64,000 nt of DNA. It comes from Scleromitrula shiraiana. Its lineage: Eukaryota > Ascomycota > Leotiomycetes > Helotiales > Sclerotiniaceae. The position numbers and the translations under genes were made by a program. The notes beneath the pieces are model-generated. The model was not told the DNA's origin. It made no database searches and was given only the letters and a program-made list of their open reading frames with translations. Below are positions 23,293 to 35,917 of the stretch, piece after piece; the stretch's first letter is position 1; every line of letters begins with the position of its first letter. Location: positions 1,736,001-1,800,000 of the forward strand of contig JABELC010000002.1 in NCBI GenBank assembly GCA_028455995.1. Reading direction: 5' to 3'.

Positions 23293-24770
23293 TCATTCAT
23301 CAGTTACTGTTTCCGTCTTCCAACCACCTTCAGTCATCAGAGGTCCACTGATAGCTTTGACTACATTTAAAAGGTGCTGATCAAAGAATCTACCTGCTAC
23401 TGTAGATAGTCCAATAGGCATCCCATGCGACCCAGTGAATGCAGGAATATTGATAACAGACATATGAGCTGCCTACTATACTGCATTAGCTAGAAACCAT
23501 CAAATGATGAACAACAGTATACTCACCGACCAGAAATAATTGAAAACCCCACTAGCCCGAGGGGCGCTTCGTCAGGAGCACTAGGGGTAATGATGGCCAT
23601 ACATTTCACAGCGATCTCATCAAGGATAGGTCTTATGCTAGCATACCAATCTAGGCCTTGTAACCTTTGTTTCCGGATGTAGTTCGAGCTATTTTCGACC
23701 AGCACCCAAATTTCAGGATCCAGCTTCGATTTGTCCATGCGATACTCTTTGAGAAAGGCAGCCTGGGAATCGATGTTGGTAAAACAGTCAAACATACTTT
23801 TCAAGGTAGCAGCATCATTAAACTCAGGGGGGAAAGACACTTGTTCTATCTTCACACCACAGCTCTCGAGAACCGTGGCGGCTTTCTCCATAGCATCAAT
23901 TGCACCAGGTCCTGCTTGATCCCACATGGGAGTCTGTATAAAGGCAACTCGAGTTTCTACCAAAGGTATGTCCCTAGAGAGTTCATCGTCCTCAAGCGCA
24001 AAGACATCTGCAAGTAATTGTAGATCCTCTATGGTCCGAGCAAAAAAGCCAAAGGTATCGATAGTGATGAAGCAGAGCTTTTGGCCTTCTATTGATATTG
24101 CATTGTAAGTTGGTTTCATTGCAAAGATGCCGGTGAATGATCCAGGTGAGCTCCGGTGTAGTAGTTTTGCCTGTAGGCGAGAGTTATAATAGGATTATAC
24201 AAATACGTAAGTCAGGACGAACCAAAGATGAGAGCCCCGGTATTCCGTAAAATCGAAACCGCCGATGAATCAAAATTCGATTAATTTCCCTCGTATAGTA
24301 AGGATCCAAATTGTGTTGGCATATCTGCGGTACATAGAATAAGTAATAGAAAGGAAAACGTGATAATACGGGTGTTGAAACTTACCTTTGGTATTAATTG
24401 AGTCTTTAATGGCTATTGCCAGCCCATGTAGCGGGCCCCTCTCAGCAGGAGAAACTTGGTCAAGAGCTCGAGCTTGCCTGAGCACGAGTTCTGAATCTAA
24501 TGCAAGATCAATCAATATAAACCCATTCGTGAAACAAGTCACCAAGAATCTGCTTCTAACGAACTACAACAGGCAGTCTATTCCAACTGGCGGGTGGTAA
24601 GTAGAGCAAGTCTTACCCAAATACGCCCATGCTTTCACAACACCATCCCTCTGGTCGATACGATCCAAGAGTGAGCGTGCATATTCCTCAACAGTGATAA
24701 TGTTATGCTTGAGCAGCGCAAGAACTCGGGTAGCACTCAGGAGATACAGATTTGTTGGTTCTTGCATCAT
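23293..24770 (-). pseudogene. Amidase-signature family pseudogene, catalytic serine segment deleted
   Basis: Seen: exon 24770..24617 (TVEEYARSLLDRIDQRDGVVKAWAYL), exon 24496..24386 (RGPLHGLAIAIKDSINTK, with the catalytic Lys) and exon 24324..24223 (DMPTQFGSLLYEGN, then SSAVSILRNTGALIFG) match fungal amidases. Three lesions are visible. An in-frame TAA lies at 24281-24283 inside exon 3. After the GKTTT start of the next exon the frame shifts. That exon then jumps directly to SPGSFTGIFAMKPTYNAIS, so the whole Gly/Ser-rich signature with the nucleophilic Ser is missing. The rest (24119..23523, and 23293 to about 23485, NIPAFTGSHGMPIGLS) still reads well, but the last splice is not in phase. Known: amidases hydrolyse amides with a Ser-cisSer-Lys triad. 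This copy cannot work. It lies between the FAD oxidoreductase and SDR genes. Confidence 0.82.
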
Positions 24771-25385
24771 GGGCGAATTGCCTAAATGTTCGAGTAGACG
24801 TTGAACACTGCGATGAGAGTTGTGAGGAAGTCTTAAAACACCGCAATTATATATTTCGCCCCTCTAGACTACCTGAAGGTCACGATAGTTGGGCACCGTT
24901 GGTGGCGAATCGATGATAGATGCTTCTGCTTGTGCCACTTCTCGGTCATGGGGGTTTGATGGATGTGATGGATAAGGATCGAGCTGTTTGAGTTTTGAAT
25001 GTCCAATCAACTGATGGACAATCATATATAAATTCTAGCATTGAATATCTGTATTCAATATAAACAACCAAAATGAATTAGCATAAAAAATATATCAATG
25101 TCTATAACATAATGCCTGTAACATGATGTCTATAACATAAACAGACATTCAAACATATATCATTCGAAAGATGTTTGAATACCTATACTTCGATTGTACA
25201 TTCGGAAATAGATTAGCTCGAATTTGGAGAGATATAGCACTATGTGTCCTTTTGCATACAGCAGCCTTTGGGATTCATAACTATTTAATATCAAATCCTA
25301 CCATTGCCATAACTTGCGCCCCGATAAAATCATTAGTAAGTAATTAGATAAGTGACCTATTAGTTTGCTACATTTTCCCTCGTAA
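24771..25385. other. Intergenic region between the amidase pseudogene and the SDR gene
   Basis: About 600 bases of AT-rich DNA. Short repeats with ATAACATAATGCCTGTAACAT words lie at about 25090-25140, and CAGACATTCAAACATAT/AAGATGTTTGAAT at 25140-25185 resembles the dispersed family described at 50.8-51.5 kb. No gene seen. Confidence 0.45.
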
Positions 25386-26337
25386 TCAAATACCACGACC
25401 ACCGTCTACTTCCAAACAAGTACCAGTAATGAATTTAGACTCATCGCTTGCGAGGAATAAGCAGTAGTTTGCCACGTCTGCAGGAGTACAGAGACGACCA
25501 AGTGGTACATTAAAAAGGAACTTGTCACGGTTCTCGGGTGTATCATCCATTCCGGTGAAGGTTGAAAATCTAGCGGTTGTCAGTATCAATAGACTATCGC
25601 CCGAAGGTAAACTTACAGGCCGGTCGGACATAAAAGAGGGCAAATAGAATTAATTCTGATGTTCTTCGGGCCGTATTCAGCAGCTAGTCCTTTTGTTGCC
25701 TGCGACTTTTGTCAATCATTTAGAATGGCAAAGATACTAGAGACATACATTGTTTACTGCACCCTTACTGGCATTATACCAGACAAGTCCAGGACGAGGT
25801 CTTGTAGCTCCGATGGATGCAATATTTATCATTGAACCACCGTCACCCTGATTAATGACATTGGGGATGAAGTGCCTAGTTGCGTAGAATATTGATTTGA
25901 CATTGACATTGAAGACCTTGTCGAATTCATCTTCAATCACATCAAGTGTTGGCTACTCATTTCATCAGTTTACATACATTCGAAGGAAGAATTAAGGACA
26001 TCAAAGTAGCAATAAAACCTACTTTGTTTCTGTAAGATGTTCCCGCATTATTGACACAAATATCAACTCTACCCCACTTGGCAAGAGTAGTTTCTAGGAG
26101 TCTCTCCCAATCTTCCTCATTAGTCACATTCATTTTGACGAAAAGCATACTATGAGGGTGAATGCTGGATACTCTTTCACCGCCAACAGTATCAATATCT
26201 GCCACGATCACTTTACATCCTTCTTCCGCAAAGCGCGTTGCAATAGCCTCACCAAAACCAGACCCGCTGCCAGTTACAATGGCAACTTTGTCCTTGAGAC
26301 GGTTGCCGAGAACCTTTAGTTCAGATTTCGATGCCAT
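25386..26337 (-). CDS. Short-chain dehydrogenase/reductase (classical SDR)
   Basis: Seen: exons 26337..26023, 25952..25749, 25699..25617 and 25569..25386 give 261 residues, normal for a classical SDR. Motifs in order: TGSGSGFG cofactor loop at about 22-29, with Asp at the end of beta-2 (VIVADID), which favours NAD(H); NNAG; catalytic Ser in IASIGATRP; YNASK with Tyr and Lys; and the C-terminal LASDESKFITGTCLEVDGG. Known: enzymes of this shape reduce or oxidise alcohols, sugars or 3-oxoacyl groups; glucose-1-dehydrogenase-like and FabG-like members are close. No targeting signal is seen. It is transcribed in the same direction as the amidase pseudogene and FAD oxidoreductase. Substrate unknown. 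Confidence 0.9.
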
Positions 26338-29293
26338 ATCTGTTAGATTTGACTAATCAGGTGATTTTCGATTGGATTTAATTCTCTTCAAGATGATGTT
26401 GATGACAATTTTATTAAAAGCTGGAAGATGGATTGAGAAGAAAGAAATTCAGACTTGAACAATTGATTGGCAAACATCCTGCAAAGTTGAGGTGAGGGGT
26501 AAATCACGAGACTTCCTTTTTTGGTAACAATCTGGTGGTGAACCTATTTGAGCAACCACATTCAAGCTTTGGTGATACTTTCACTTTTATACAACCAGAT
26601 ACTGAACTGTTTCAGTCTAATGAAAGTTAAGCACATTGTGATATGTTTTCAAATCCCAATAAGATGATATAACAGTAAGAACGACAATTTAACTCCCGAT
26701 GCAAACACAAAAGAATACTAACAGTACATCTGCACCCACCCAAAAAAGCACACGCAACTTTAAATCCTTCACATGCGCAAAGAAACTTCTAGGGGGGTCT
26801 CATTGCCAAGATGTTTGGAAAGCTGCGGGAAGTGGTGCATTTAATGATACCAACGAAGTACATATGCATATATGTATGCATCATGAAATTATATATTTTC
26901 ATTCCTAGCCACGAGGAAATGCGTACTTGTATATGCACTATATGAAATTGATTGCTGTTTGTAACTCGCTGTCAAACCACGCGTGGAATCAAACGTCTAC
27001 CTCAATTTTCTCACCGAACTTCTCCAACTTTTTTGGGACAACTTATTCTTTGGAACTTTCCAAGCTGGCTGGTTCTTCTCTATCTACTCGAAGACTTTTT
27101 TACCCTCGACGAAAAAAAAAACGTGCTAGAAAGATAGCAAGGTATACAAGCCATGAGGCAGAATGGTGAGTTATAATTGGTTATATCAAATTAGATTCTA
27201 TGTACGGCGGTACAGCTAGTAGGTCTAGGTCTAGAAGAGTAGCACCGCACCAACAAATCGCCCAACTAAACAATGACGAGCACGGAATGGATAGCAAGTA
27301 GTCTTTGGAAGAAGCAAGATGCTGAATTAGTTCTTGAATTTTGGGGTTGATTTTCATATGAATGCTAAATCAACGCTTAGAAAGTTAGCACGGCGAACAC
27401 AGCACGCAATAATGTGCACGTTTAGGATACATGGATTCTACATGTATCCTAATTTGTAACGAGAGTGGATACGGATATTGATTCTTTTAGGAAGTATGGT
27501 GGTTCTGAAGGCTGCTTTTGAAAAATCTTTAGAGTGATTATGGTCTACTTAGAGTTGTCTGCTCCGTAGATACAGCGCTGTAGTTCCAACGCCAACATCG
27601 AGATTCCAGATTAATTAGTAGCTACTATGATTTTTCCACGTCTCTTTCTTAAAACATTAGGAGCCAATATCGATTCATTTCATATGCATTTTGTGTTCGG
27701 TATTTTTGTACCTGCAAAGCCGTCGAATTATGATATTTTTTTTTGATATGAAGTAATTTTATATTCAAGTCCTTTTCGACCGATCTCGAACTTTCAACAA
27801 CTAACTCCGTCAACTCTTCCCCCGTCTGCCCGCTCCCCCAAGTACGTACAAATAGAAAATGCCCGATATTATAAGATTCTCCCCCAGTGAAAAGTCTTAA
27901 TCTAACAGTATGGGGGCCTGGGTGGAAATTGGAATGAGTAGCGTGGATCTTTAAGTAATAGAAAATTACACCCCAAACTTCCAGCCACTTGTATTTTTTG
28001 TATAGTCGTTTAAATTCAAATCCTTTCTTAAGTCCATCTTCTTAAGTCCATCTAATACAATTACAATTGTTGGAAAGGCTTCGAAGAAAGCTTGAAGTTG
28101 CTCAGGAATAGCTAACCCATATGGGATTAATGCAGCGGTCCGTAGCGATATACAGCCAAGTTTTTAACGTTAAAACTATGCGATACATCAAATTGTTTGT
28201 AATAATGATAATGATTGATGATAGGGCATTCCCGACGGGATTGAACCCCAAGGTGGTTGGGAAGTTACTGGTTAATGATAATAATAGCGCCGAAGATGGC
28301 TTCATGGATGGATGATGGTTCATTCCTTGTTCATAAACCGTTGGTTGAATGAGAGCTTATGGCCCCTGCATCATGATTTTCATCAAAAGCTGCATGTTCA
28401 CGAGTGAATTTGTTCTATGAAATCCATCCTGCATATCAAGCATAGTCAGGTAACCATGGTTTTAATGTTCGAAAAGAGTTATCTACATAAAAGTTATCTA
28501 CATATGAAAATATGAGTATTGTAAGTAGAAATTCAAAAAATCAAAAGAAGAATTTCTAGATAACATAAAAGCGCTTATACTCGTAAGTTAATACAGAATG
28601 CCACCGATTTTCAAATCTTACATGCATGCATGCACTGCATGCAGTGTTATAAATAAATTTATTCCTCGTGCCGGCGCATATATCCAATAATAATGGCATT
28701 CTATGAAGATTGTCGATATCTATCTCGTATACCGATCCTACTTTACCTACTCATCAACCTACTCGACCTACTCAACCTCAAATTCCTCTCTCAATCTTGA
28801 AGCGTCAATACGAACCAAATATCCATGAGATTGTTGGACTCGTTCTAAAAGAGAAAAGGAATATGAAATATTTTACCGCAATTAATCCTAGATTATATAT
28901 CATGCAACGATGACAAGATAACTGCATATGTAGATCATCCCCTTGATCTGAAGGTTACCAATCAATATTGAATAATTCTCTTACAATAGAATTAACCTCC
29001 TTTTTTCCCCTTCTTTCTTTTCGAAGTAACATATACAATTGTTTTATTATTTTGTTAACTTTGAACCATCTGGTCTTTTTTCATCTGAGCGATCATCTTA
29101 GATCATCTTCAGATTTTATTTATTAGTCTATGCTTGAAACACAACGATTAGAAGAACTTTTGAAGATATTTGGATTTGGATTTGGATATCTTTACCCGGG
29201 CTTTACCTACTCATTTATAGATTGATCATCCAAAGGTATCCATATAGATATGTCAATCAATCCCTTGGCATATTTGACATATTTTGAAGTGAA

Positions 29294-29320
29294 TTGAATT
29301 GAATTGAATTGAATTGACGA
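29294..29320. repeat. (GAATT)n microsatellite
   Basis: About five GAATT units in a row. Confidence 0.85.
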
Positions 29321-29357
29321 ATACATTGGATGTAACATGTATAAATAAATAAAAGCG

Positions 29358-29442
29358 GAGAGAGTATAGCAGTAGAGAGTATAGTAGTAGAGAGTATAGC
29401 AGTAGAGAGTATAGCAGTAGAGAGTATAGTAGTAGAGAGAGA
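29358..29442. repeat. 15-bp tandem repeat (AGAGAGTATAGCAGT)
   Basis: About five to six copies of a 15-base unit, with C/T variation (AGTATAGCAGT or AGTATAGTAGT). Confidence 0.9.
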
Positions 29443-29599
29443 CTCCAGCTTATTAGTTAATGACCATTATTGTAAGAAATCTACAATACTGGATTTAGAT
29501 TCTGCAGTTTGAGCCGCCTTAAACATACACTGACTGTACGTACTGTAATGTATAGATATTATTTATTACCCATTTTAGAAATCTAATCTACTATATAAA

Positions 29600-29656
29600 A
29601 AAATAAAATAAAAATAAAATAAAATAAAATAAAAATAAAAATAAAAAATAAAAAAT
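29600..29656. repeat. (AAAAT)n-type A-rich repeat
   Basis: Irregular AAAAT/AAAAAT units about 360 bases upstream of the BST1 start. Confidence 0.75.
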
Positions 29657-30016
29657 GTAAACGTGCTAGGTACAGTACCTTACTAGTTACTATAGATAAT
29701 AATTCTAGTATTAAAAAGTAAGTTAGCTAGGTTATTATCACTCCAGTCCAGTCCAGTCAATTCCTTCCTTCCAATCTCAAGGTTGTTGTTCTGTTCTTGT
29801 CAACCTCAAAATCCGATAGCCAAAACTCTTGTTTCCGCACCCTGATTTCTTAAATCTCCCCCAATCTCCAAGCTCCAATCTCCAATCTCTAATCTCCAAT
29901 CTCTAATCTCCAAATTCTCATCAACCTTAATAATTTTTCTTTACTTACTGTCGCTACCATTTCTTCCTTCCTCCTTATTCAACGAATTTGGAGATTCGTA
30001 TCGCAAATTCGATTAG

Positions 30017-33000
30017 ATGAGGAGGAGATCATCAGGGTCGTCCGCAGAGGAAGAACGCGACGATTCTTCTTCAAATTCCGATGTAATTATTGAAGGACAA
30101 GGGTTCACAACTCGTTCTAGAAGCGAAGTGTCGATATCAAATAGGGATACTGAGAATTTTCAAACAACATCTCGAAATACAACAACTCCTCAACATAATC
30201 CACACGAACTCGATCGACGGAAAAGTTGCGATAAGAGACCTTCAACTGCTAGAAGTAGACGTCCTAGTAATACGAATTGGAAACCTGCCGAGTCACGAAA
30301 TGGACATATAGATAAAGCTCGATCTTCCGAATCTGCTGTAATTAGTGTATCTGAAAAAGGCGATATTGCTACAGAAAAGATGTCTGATTCTCGTCAAACT
30401 GCTCGAAGATCGAGGTTACGAAGTCCTTGGGCTTTCACGCCATTGACTCTGGTCACTACAGTCGTAGCCTTGATCACTTTGGCATCTATCATACATTCAT
30501 TTACTACGCGACAATTGGATTCGAAAGGATGTCGAATGTCATATATGAGACCTTCATTTGCGAAATTGTCCGACTTCGATACAGAACACACTCGTTTTGC
30601 AAGTAAATATTCAGTATATTTGTATAGGGAGGGAATGGTGGATGAGGATACCAAGGTATGGAATTATGTTGAAGATTAACTTTTAAAACTTACAATTTTC
30701 TCCTAGGTCAAAGGTGTTCCTGTTTTATTCATACCTGGAAATGCTGGGAGTTACAAGCAAGTTCGCCCGATAGCGGCAGAAGCGGCAACATATTTTCACG
30801 ATGTTTTACAGCACGATTCCGAAGCTATCAGCGCGGGTGCCCGGAACCTGGATTTCTTTACAGTCGACTTCAACGAGGATATAACCGCCTTTCATGGACA
30901 GACGATGTTGGATCAAGCAGAATATCTGAATGAAGCGATTGCATATATACTATCGTTATACCACGACCCACGGAGATCACAACGAGATCCGGATCTTCCA
31001 GATCCAACTTCTGTTATCATTTTGGGGCACTCAATGGGAGGTATAGTGGCGCGAACAATGCTGATCATGCCCAATTATCAATCAAATTCAATCAATACGA
31101 TTATCACTATGTCTGCTCCGCATGCTCGGCCACCAGTCTCTTTCGATGCCGAGATTGTTAAGACCTATAAGCAGATCAATGATTATTGGCGTCAAGCTTA
31201 TTCACAAAAATGGGCAAATAACAATCCATTATGGCATGTCACTTTATTATCGATAGCTGGTGGTGGACTTGATACAGTGGTACCATCGGATTATGCCAGT
31301 TTAGAATCATTAGTGCCAGATACTCACGGATTTACAGTGTTCACATCTTCAGTGCCGAATGTATGGACTGGCATGGATCATCAGGCAATTTTATGGTGCG
31401 ATCAATTCAGAAAAGTTGTCGTTAGATCATTATATGACGTTATCGATGTCAATCGAGCCGCACAAACGAAACCAAGGGCTGATAGAATGAGAATATTCAA
31501 AAAATGGTATCTGACCGGGATGGAGACTGTTGCGGAAAAGACTTTATCACATAAGGAACCTACAACTCTACTTACCCTGGAGGATAATTCACACGCAATA
31601 ATTCCACAAGGAGAGAGGCTAACGCTTCGCAAATTTGGAGAATCTCGAAAGCCAAAAGCTCATCTGCTTCCCATTCCACCTCAAGGAACACCTGGTGGGA
31701 AACGATTCACACTTTTGTCGGACCAAAAGTTAGATAAGGCAGGTGATTCTGGAAAGTTGGAGGTCCTTTTCTGCAGTGTGTTTCCTTTACATCCTGGACA
31801 GTCAGCAACCTTGTTCTCTATGAATATGGACCTTTCTGGGGATAGCTCCGGATCTACGAGATTGGCTTGTAAAAATGCTGCAAGCGATTTAATCCCATTG
31901 CCAGCATCAACTAGAACGTCAAAGAAACCATTCTATTTGGACGAGGAGGAAGAAATATTACCATTTTCTTATCTGCAGTATGATTTGGAAGACATCATTG
32001 ATCACCAATTCGTTGCTATAGTGGACAAAGCAGTTGATCCTACACCAGGTTGGGTAATTGCAGAGTTTAGTGACAATGTACAGTCACATCGAATTAGATC
32101 TTTAAGTCTTCGCCGTCTATTGGCGTTTGGAATGAAGATGAGACTTCCACCAAATCGGCCAATGGTTGCAGAGGTTAAAATTCCCGCATTACACTCAAGT
32201 TTGTTAGCATACAATCTAGAAATGGGGAACCAGGTGTGTGGTGAAGAGTCGGAGCTTTTTACACCTCTCCTAAGGCAGTACATCTCTGAACCTTACGAAT
32301 CGAAATATTTTGTCAACGTCAAGCAAGCACATATTAATCTTCATGGAGTGTCTCCATTCATGCCACCCCCACTAAAGTATAAAGCCATTCAAGATGGACT
32401 TAGTCTTCAATTCTGGACGGATCCAACTTGCAATTCGAGCATCAAGATTTCATTGACTGTCGATGTTCCAGGAAGCTTGGGAAAATTACATATGCGATAT
32501 CGAACAGTTTTTGCAGCTTTTCCCTTACTTGTCGTTGCTCTAGTTTTGAGAAAACAATTTCGTATGTATGATGAGACTGGGATTTTCATATCATTCAGTG
32601 AAAGTTTGGACTTATGTTTACGTCAATCTTTACCTATGATGCTTTTGGCTCTTACATGTTTGTCAATATCTTTTGCTCAGGCAAGTACCGCACCACCAAA
32701 AGGAGTCTCCACTGGATTTTGGGGTTGGGGGAGAAATACGACCGAATCTGTTGTCGATTATACCAAGAATGATCTACTTGTTGGGACACAGGATCCGTTC
32801 TTCTGGTTTATGGTACCATTAATTGGCCTTGTCTGTATTGGCGTGTGTGTCATGATCAACTATGTCACCTTGGGCATAACCCATGTTCTGAGCGTCATTT
32901 ATGGGCTCCTGAGTGTCAAACCTGCGTGGCTACGAAATGAGGATAGGAGACGAGCACAATCTCCCACATTTGCTCCATCTTCTCCTCGACGACGAGTATT

Positions 33001-33568
33001 TACGACGGGTGTATTGTTATTCTTAGTATCAACTGTTATTCCTTATCAGTTTGCTTACTTAGTAGCATGTCTTGTGCAAATAGCAACTTGCGCAAGAGCC
33101 CTCCGATTTGCTAGAGAAGCAAGATCTAACGCGAATTACAATTTCTACAACTACGTACATTCAATCCTAGTATTGATGTTATGGATTTTACCAATCAATC
33201 TCCCTATCCTCGTTGTATGGATTCACAATTTGGCCGTACATTGGCTTACACCGTTTTCCTCTCATCATAATGTACTTTCTATCATGCCATTCATCCTCTT
33301 AGTCGAAACTTTGACTAGTGGGAAGATGGTACCCCGGGTCACATCACGAGTTCGTCATGTCACAAGTATCCTCCTTTTCGGCATTTCTATCTATGCTGCC
33401 GTATATGGGGTTACCTATGCCTATATGCTTCATTACCTCGTCAACCTAGTAGCAGCTTGGCTAGTCGCAATTCATTCCTCATCATCAAATTGGACATTGG
33501 CAGGTGTTACGAGTATGTTCGATCCGGAAAGCAATGAGAATACGCGTAAACGAGGAAAGACGCCTTGA
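30017..33568 (+). CDS. BST1: GPI inositol-deacylase (Bst1/PGAP1)
   Basis: Seen: exons 30017..30655 and 30707..33568 give 1166 residues, typical of fungal Bst1. The first about 135 residues are a Ser/Arg-rich cytosolic region, followed by one anchor (FTPLTLVTTVVALITLASII). The lumenal lipase domain has GVPVLFIPGNAGSYKQVRP, DFFTVDFNED and the nucleophile elbow GHSMGG, with Ser at about 322. Several membrane spans fill the last third (for example TFGISIYAAVYG-like LLFGISIYAAVYGVTYAYM). Known: Bst1 removes the acyl chain from the GPI inositol in the ER, needed for exit and quality control of GPI proteins. Start at 30017 is the first in-frame ATG after the upstream stop. MCD4 in this window acts earlier in the same pathway; they are not adjacent. 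Confidence 0.95.
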
Positions 33569-35182
33569 ATGACAATATAATACTTGTTCTTAAGAATTCT
33601 ACCAACTCATTCGACGAATCATGATTCAATGCTTTACAATTTTCTTCAACCTCGTCTACTATTAATAGTTTGAATTCATAGGGTTCAATTTCTCGCATCC
33701 TTTTTCCTTCTCAACTAGATTTTTCGGCCTTCCAAACACGTATAAATTCGGGATATTATATCGCGCTCATCCCGACTCGATTCTACTCTAGACTTTTATT
33801 TTTTCTTCTCAATGAATGATCATTCATTCATTCATAAGCGAGCGCTGTACATAGGAAAGCCCTTTTTCTTATTCTTGCTTCTTTCAGTTACTACTGCATC
33901 ATACCTACATTTTCGCAGTACGCTGGTCGTGTTTGTGTTACTTCAGATAAATGAATGCCTTTAGCCAGGCAATACAGACAATATGGCTACAATAATGTTT
34001 TATAAGAATGATTCTCCTCTTTGTGGAATGAAAGAGGGGACATATAATGAATGAGGAAGTGGGGTTGGTTGTATATTTGAAAGGGTCAATCAATAAAATA
34101 ACCTGGTTGATATGCAGAATAAAGCGTTTTTTTCTCTTTTCTTTTTTGGTGCTGCCTCTTCTTCTTCTTCTACTTTGTGATCGTTGGTTTTCACAAAGCA
34201 TGAAGGAGAGGAATATGGTTGCATGGGCAAGTTGCGGAAAGCGTACGCTCACTCGTTTTCGCGTGCTTTGCTTGCTTGCTTGATTGATCTGTTGTGTGAA
34301 GTTGCTTTTATACCCTTTGGTTGGAAATGAAATGGCTTGAGAAACTTGATGGATGCGATGTGATGTTGGGCGAGGAAGGAAGTAGTACAGTAGTATCCCA
34401 GCGGTGGATAAGGTCGAAATGGAATGGGATTGAATGGAATGGAATGGACTTGAATTGAGCGGAAGGGGAGCGAACAATTGAATATAGACAGACAATGGAA
34501 AAGAAAATTTTATACATACATATCTCGCTTCTCGAACTTTCCTTATAACATTGTATACATACATTTTTTTGACTTTAAATGTCAGATTTGTCTCTTTGCT
34601 CTTCTAGGTAACGATTAGGATTGGCCTAGACTCTGATTGAGTGCCGGGAAATACATAAGCTAGGTGGATAGATGACGGTCTTTTGTGTGGGTCCGGCGGC
34701 TACTATTTTGGTCTATCTGGCTGATGTGGATGGGGTTAATTGTTGGTTTAGTTAGCCTTCCTGGCGTCAATTCGGGGTACAGTAGCTAAATATATATACA
34801 TATATATATGTAAGATCTACGCAATTCTTGGTTTCATTCAATGATAGGTAGTCACTGCAATTACATTTTCTGTCTATTATATATATTTATTTTCTTGAAT
34901 CCAACTTTTAGAGTTATAAATTTGCATTTTTGTTTATTTATTTAAATTAAACTCACTCTTGCTTCTTGCAGCTAGTTGTTACATTGAAAGCTGGGTTTAT
35001 CTGTTGTATAAATTTATATAACTCATTCTACTTTTCCTTCATTTGTTATTCTCTCCCTTCGATAAATACGGAATAGAAGAGGGTATTTCAATTATATACC
35101 TCTCCATACATCTCCTCTCCCCGTCTATCACAACCCAATTCTTCCGAAATCAAAACAAGAAATCTAGAAAATCTAAGGAAAA
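33569..35182. other. Intergenic region between BST1 and the CYSTM-like gene
   Basis: 1.6 kb with AT-rich patches. A 208-codon frame on the minus strand (33938-34564) has repeat-driven, Ser/Pro/Arg-rich composition and was not accepted. A TATAAA lies near 35007, about 175 bases before the next start codon. No gene supported. Confidence 0.5.
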
Positions 35183-35832
35183 ATGTCATATTTCCAAGAC
35201 CCATCACAACCTCCTCCTTCTCATCACAATCATACAACTCTCTCCAACAACTCAAATCATTTCCCTTCTCCATCTGGAAATGAAAGGCCAGAACCAGAAT
35301 CAGAGTCGCGGCTGGACTTGGAGGTGATTGAGAAACAACCTGTATGTATACAATTAACTTCTTTATTTTATTTTGGTTTTGTTTTTATTACACTTCTTCC
35401 TATATCTCCCACACCTTTCTTGATCCCTTGTTTTTGAAGAGGTCCTTCTTGATATGTTTTACGCACCATCCATCATCATCTATCAGGAATATACATCAAG
35501 CAGTAGATGAGTAAATTAACACCAAACAGATATCCTCTCCTCCTCCAAATATGTCATTTCCCCCCTCCTCACAAACCCACTCATCGCCTTCGCCTTCTCC
35601 TTCTTCCCTTTCATATTCATATTTATCTTCAAATTCATCTCCATCTCCATCTTCGACTTCCAACCCCCCAAATACAAATACAAATACAAACCCCAACCCA
35701 AACTCACCCCTAACAACCCAAAGAGGAGGCGGAACATTCGGAGACCTGATATGTGGCATCGTGGGCGGATTATGCGTGTTTGAGTGCTTGAACTGCTGTT
35801 ATGGGTGTTGTTGTTGTGGGTGTTGTAAGTGA
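35183..35832 (+). CDS. Small Pro/Ser-rich protein with Cys-rich tail (CYSTM-like)
   Basis: Seen: exons 35183..35341 (53 codons) and 35530..35832 give 153 residues; the intron of 188 nt starts GTATGT. The N-terminal about 115 residues are Pro/Ser/Asn-rich and disordered-looking (SQPPPSHHNH, then SSPSPSSTSNPPNTNTNTN). The C-terminus is TFGDLICGIVGGLCVFECLN followed by CCYGCCCCGCCK, a hydrophobic stretch with clustered Cys. Known: CYSTM-type proteins in fungi and plants have this layout and are tied to stress tolerance and membrane or palmitoyl association. The assignment is by layout only, not by a detectable long domain. A (GAGAGGG)n run follows within 30 bases of the stop. Exon 2 could start elsewhere, but acceptor CAG at 35529 keeps the frame. 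Confidence 0.7.
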
Positions 35833-35858
35833 GAGAGAGCCTGAGGGTTGTGGTTAGT

Positions 35859-35917
35859 GAGAGGGGAGAGGGGAGAGGGGAGAGGGGAGAGGGGAGAGGG
35901 GAGAGGGGAGAGGGGGG
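35859..35917. repeat. (GAGAGGG)n heptanucleotide repeat
   Basis: About eight heptamer units directly after the stop of the CYSTM-like gene, in its likely 3' UTR. Confidence 0.9.

Larger units (their letters stand above)
26338..30016. other. Gene-poor 3.7 kb region between the SDR and BST1 genes
   Basis: It holds the divergent promoters of the SDR and BST1 genes. Open frames up to about 80 codons exist (26699-26908, 26927-27169, 28102-28323), but they lack family features and are short. Notable items are an 11-bp hairpin at 27422-27452, a perfect 14-base palindrome CACTGCATGCAGTG at 28633-28646, and short repeats at 29290-29660. I see no convincing gene. Confidence 0.5.

Noticed and set aside
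26699..27169. Short frames in the SDR/BST1 gap
   Set aside because: Each under 85 codons, in different frames, with no shared features, splicing or family similarity that I can see.
33938..34564. 208-codon minus-strand frame after BST1
   Set aside because: Composition is driven by repeats and Ser/Pro/Arg runs (LPRPTSHRIHQV, RRRRRG); no domain, no intron structure, and it lies across the likely BST1 3' UTR.
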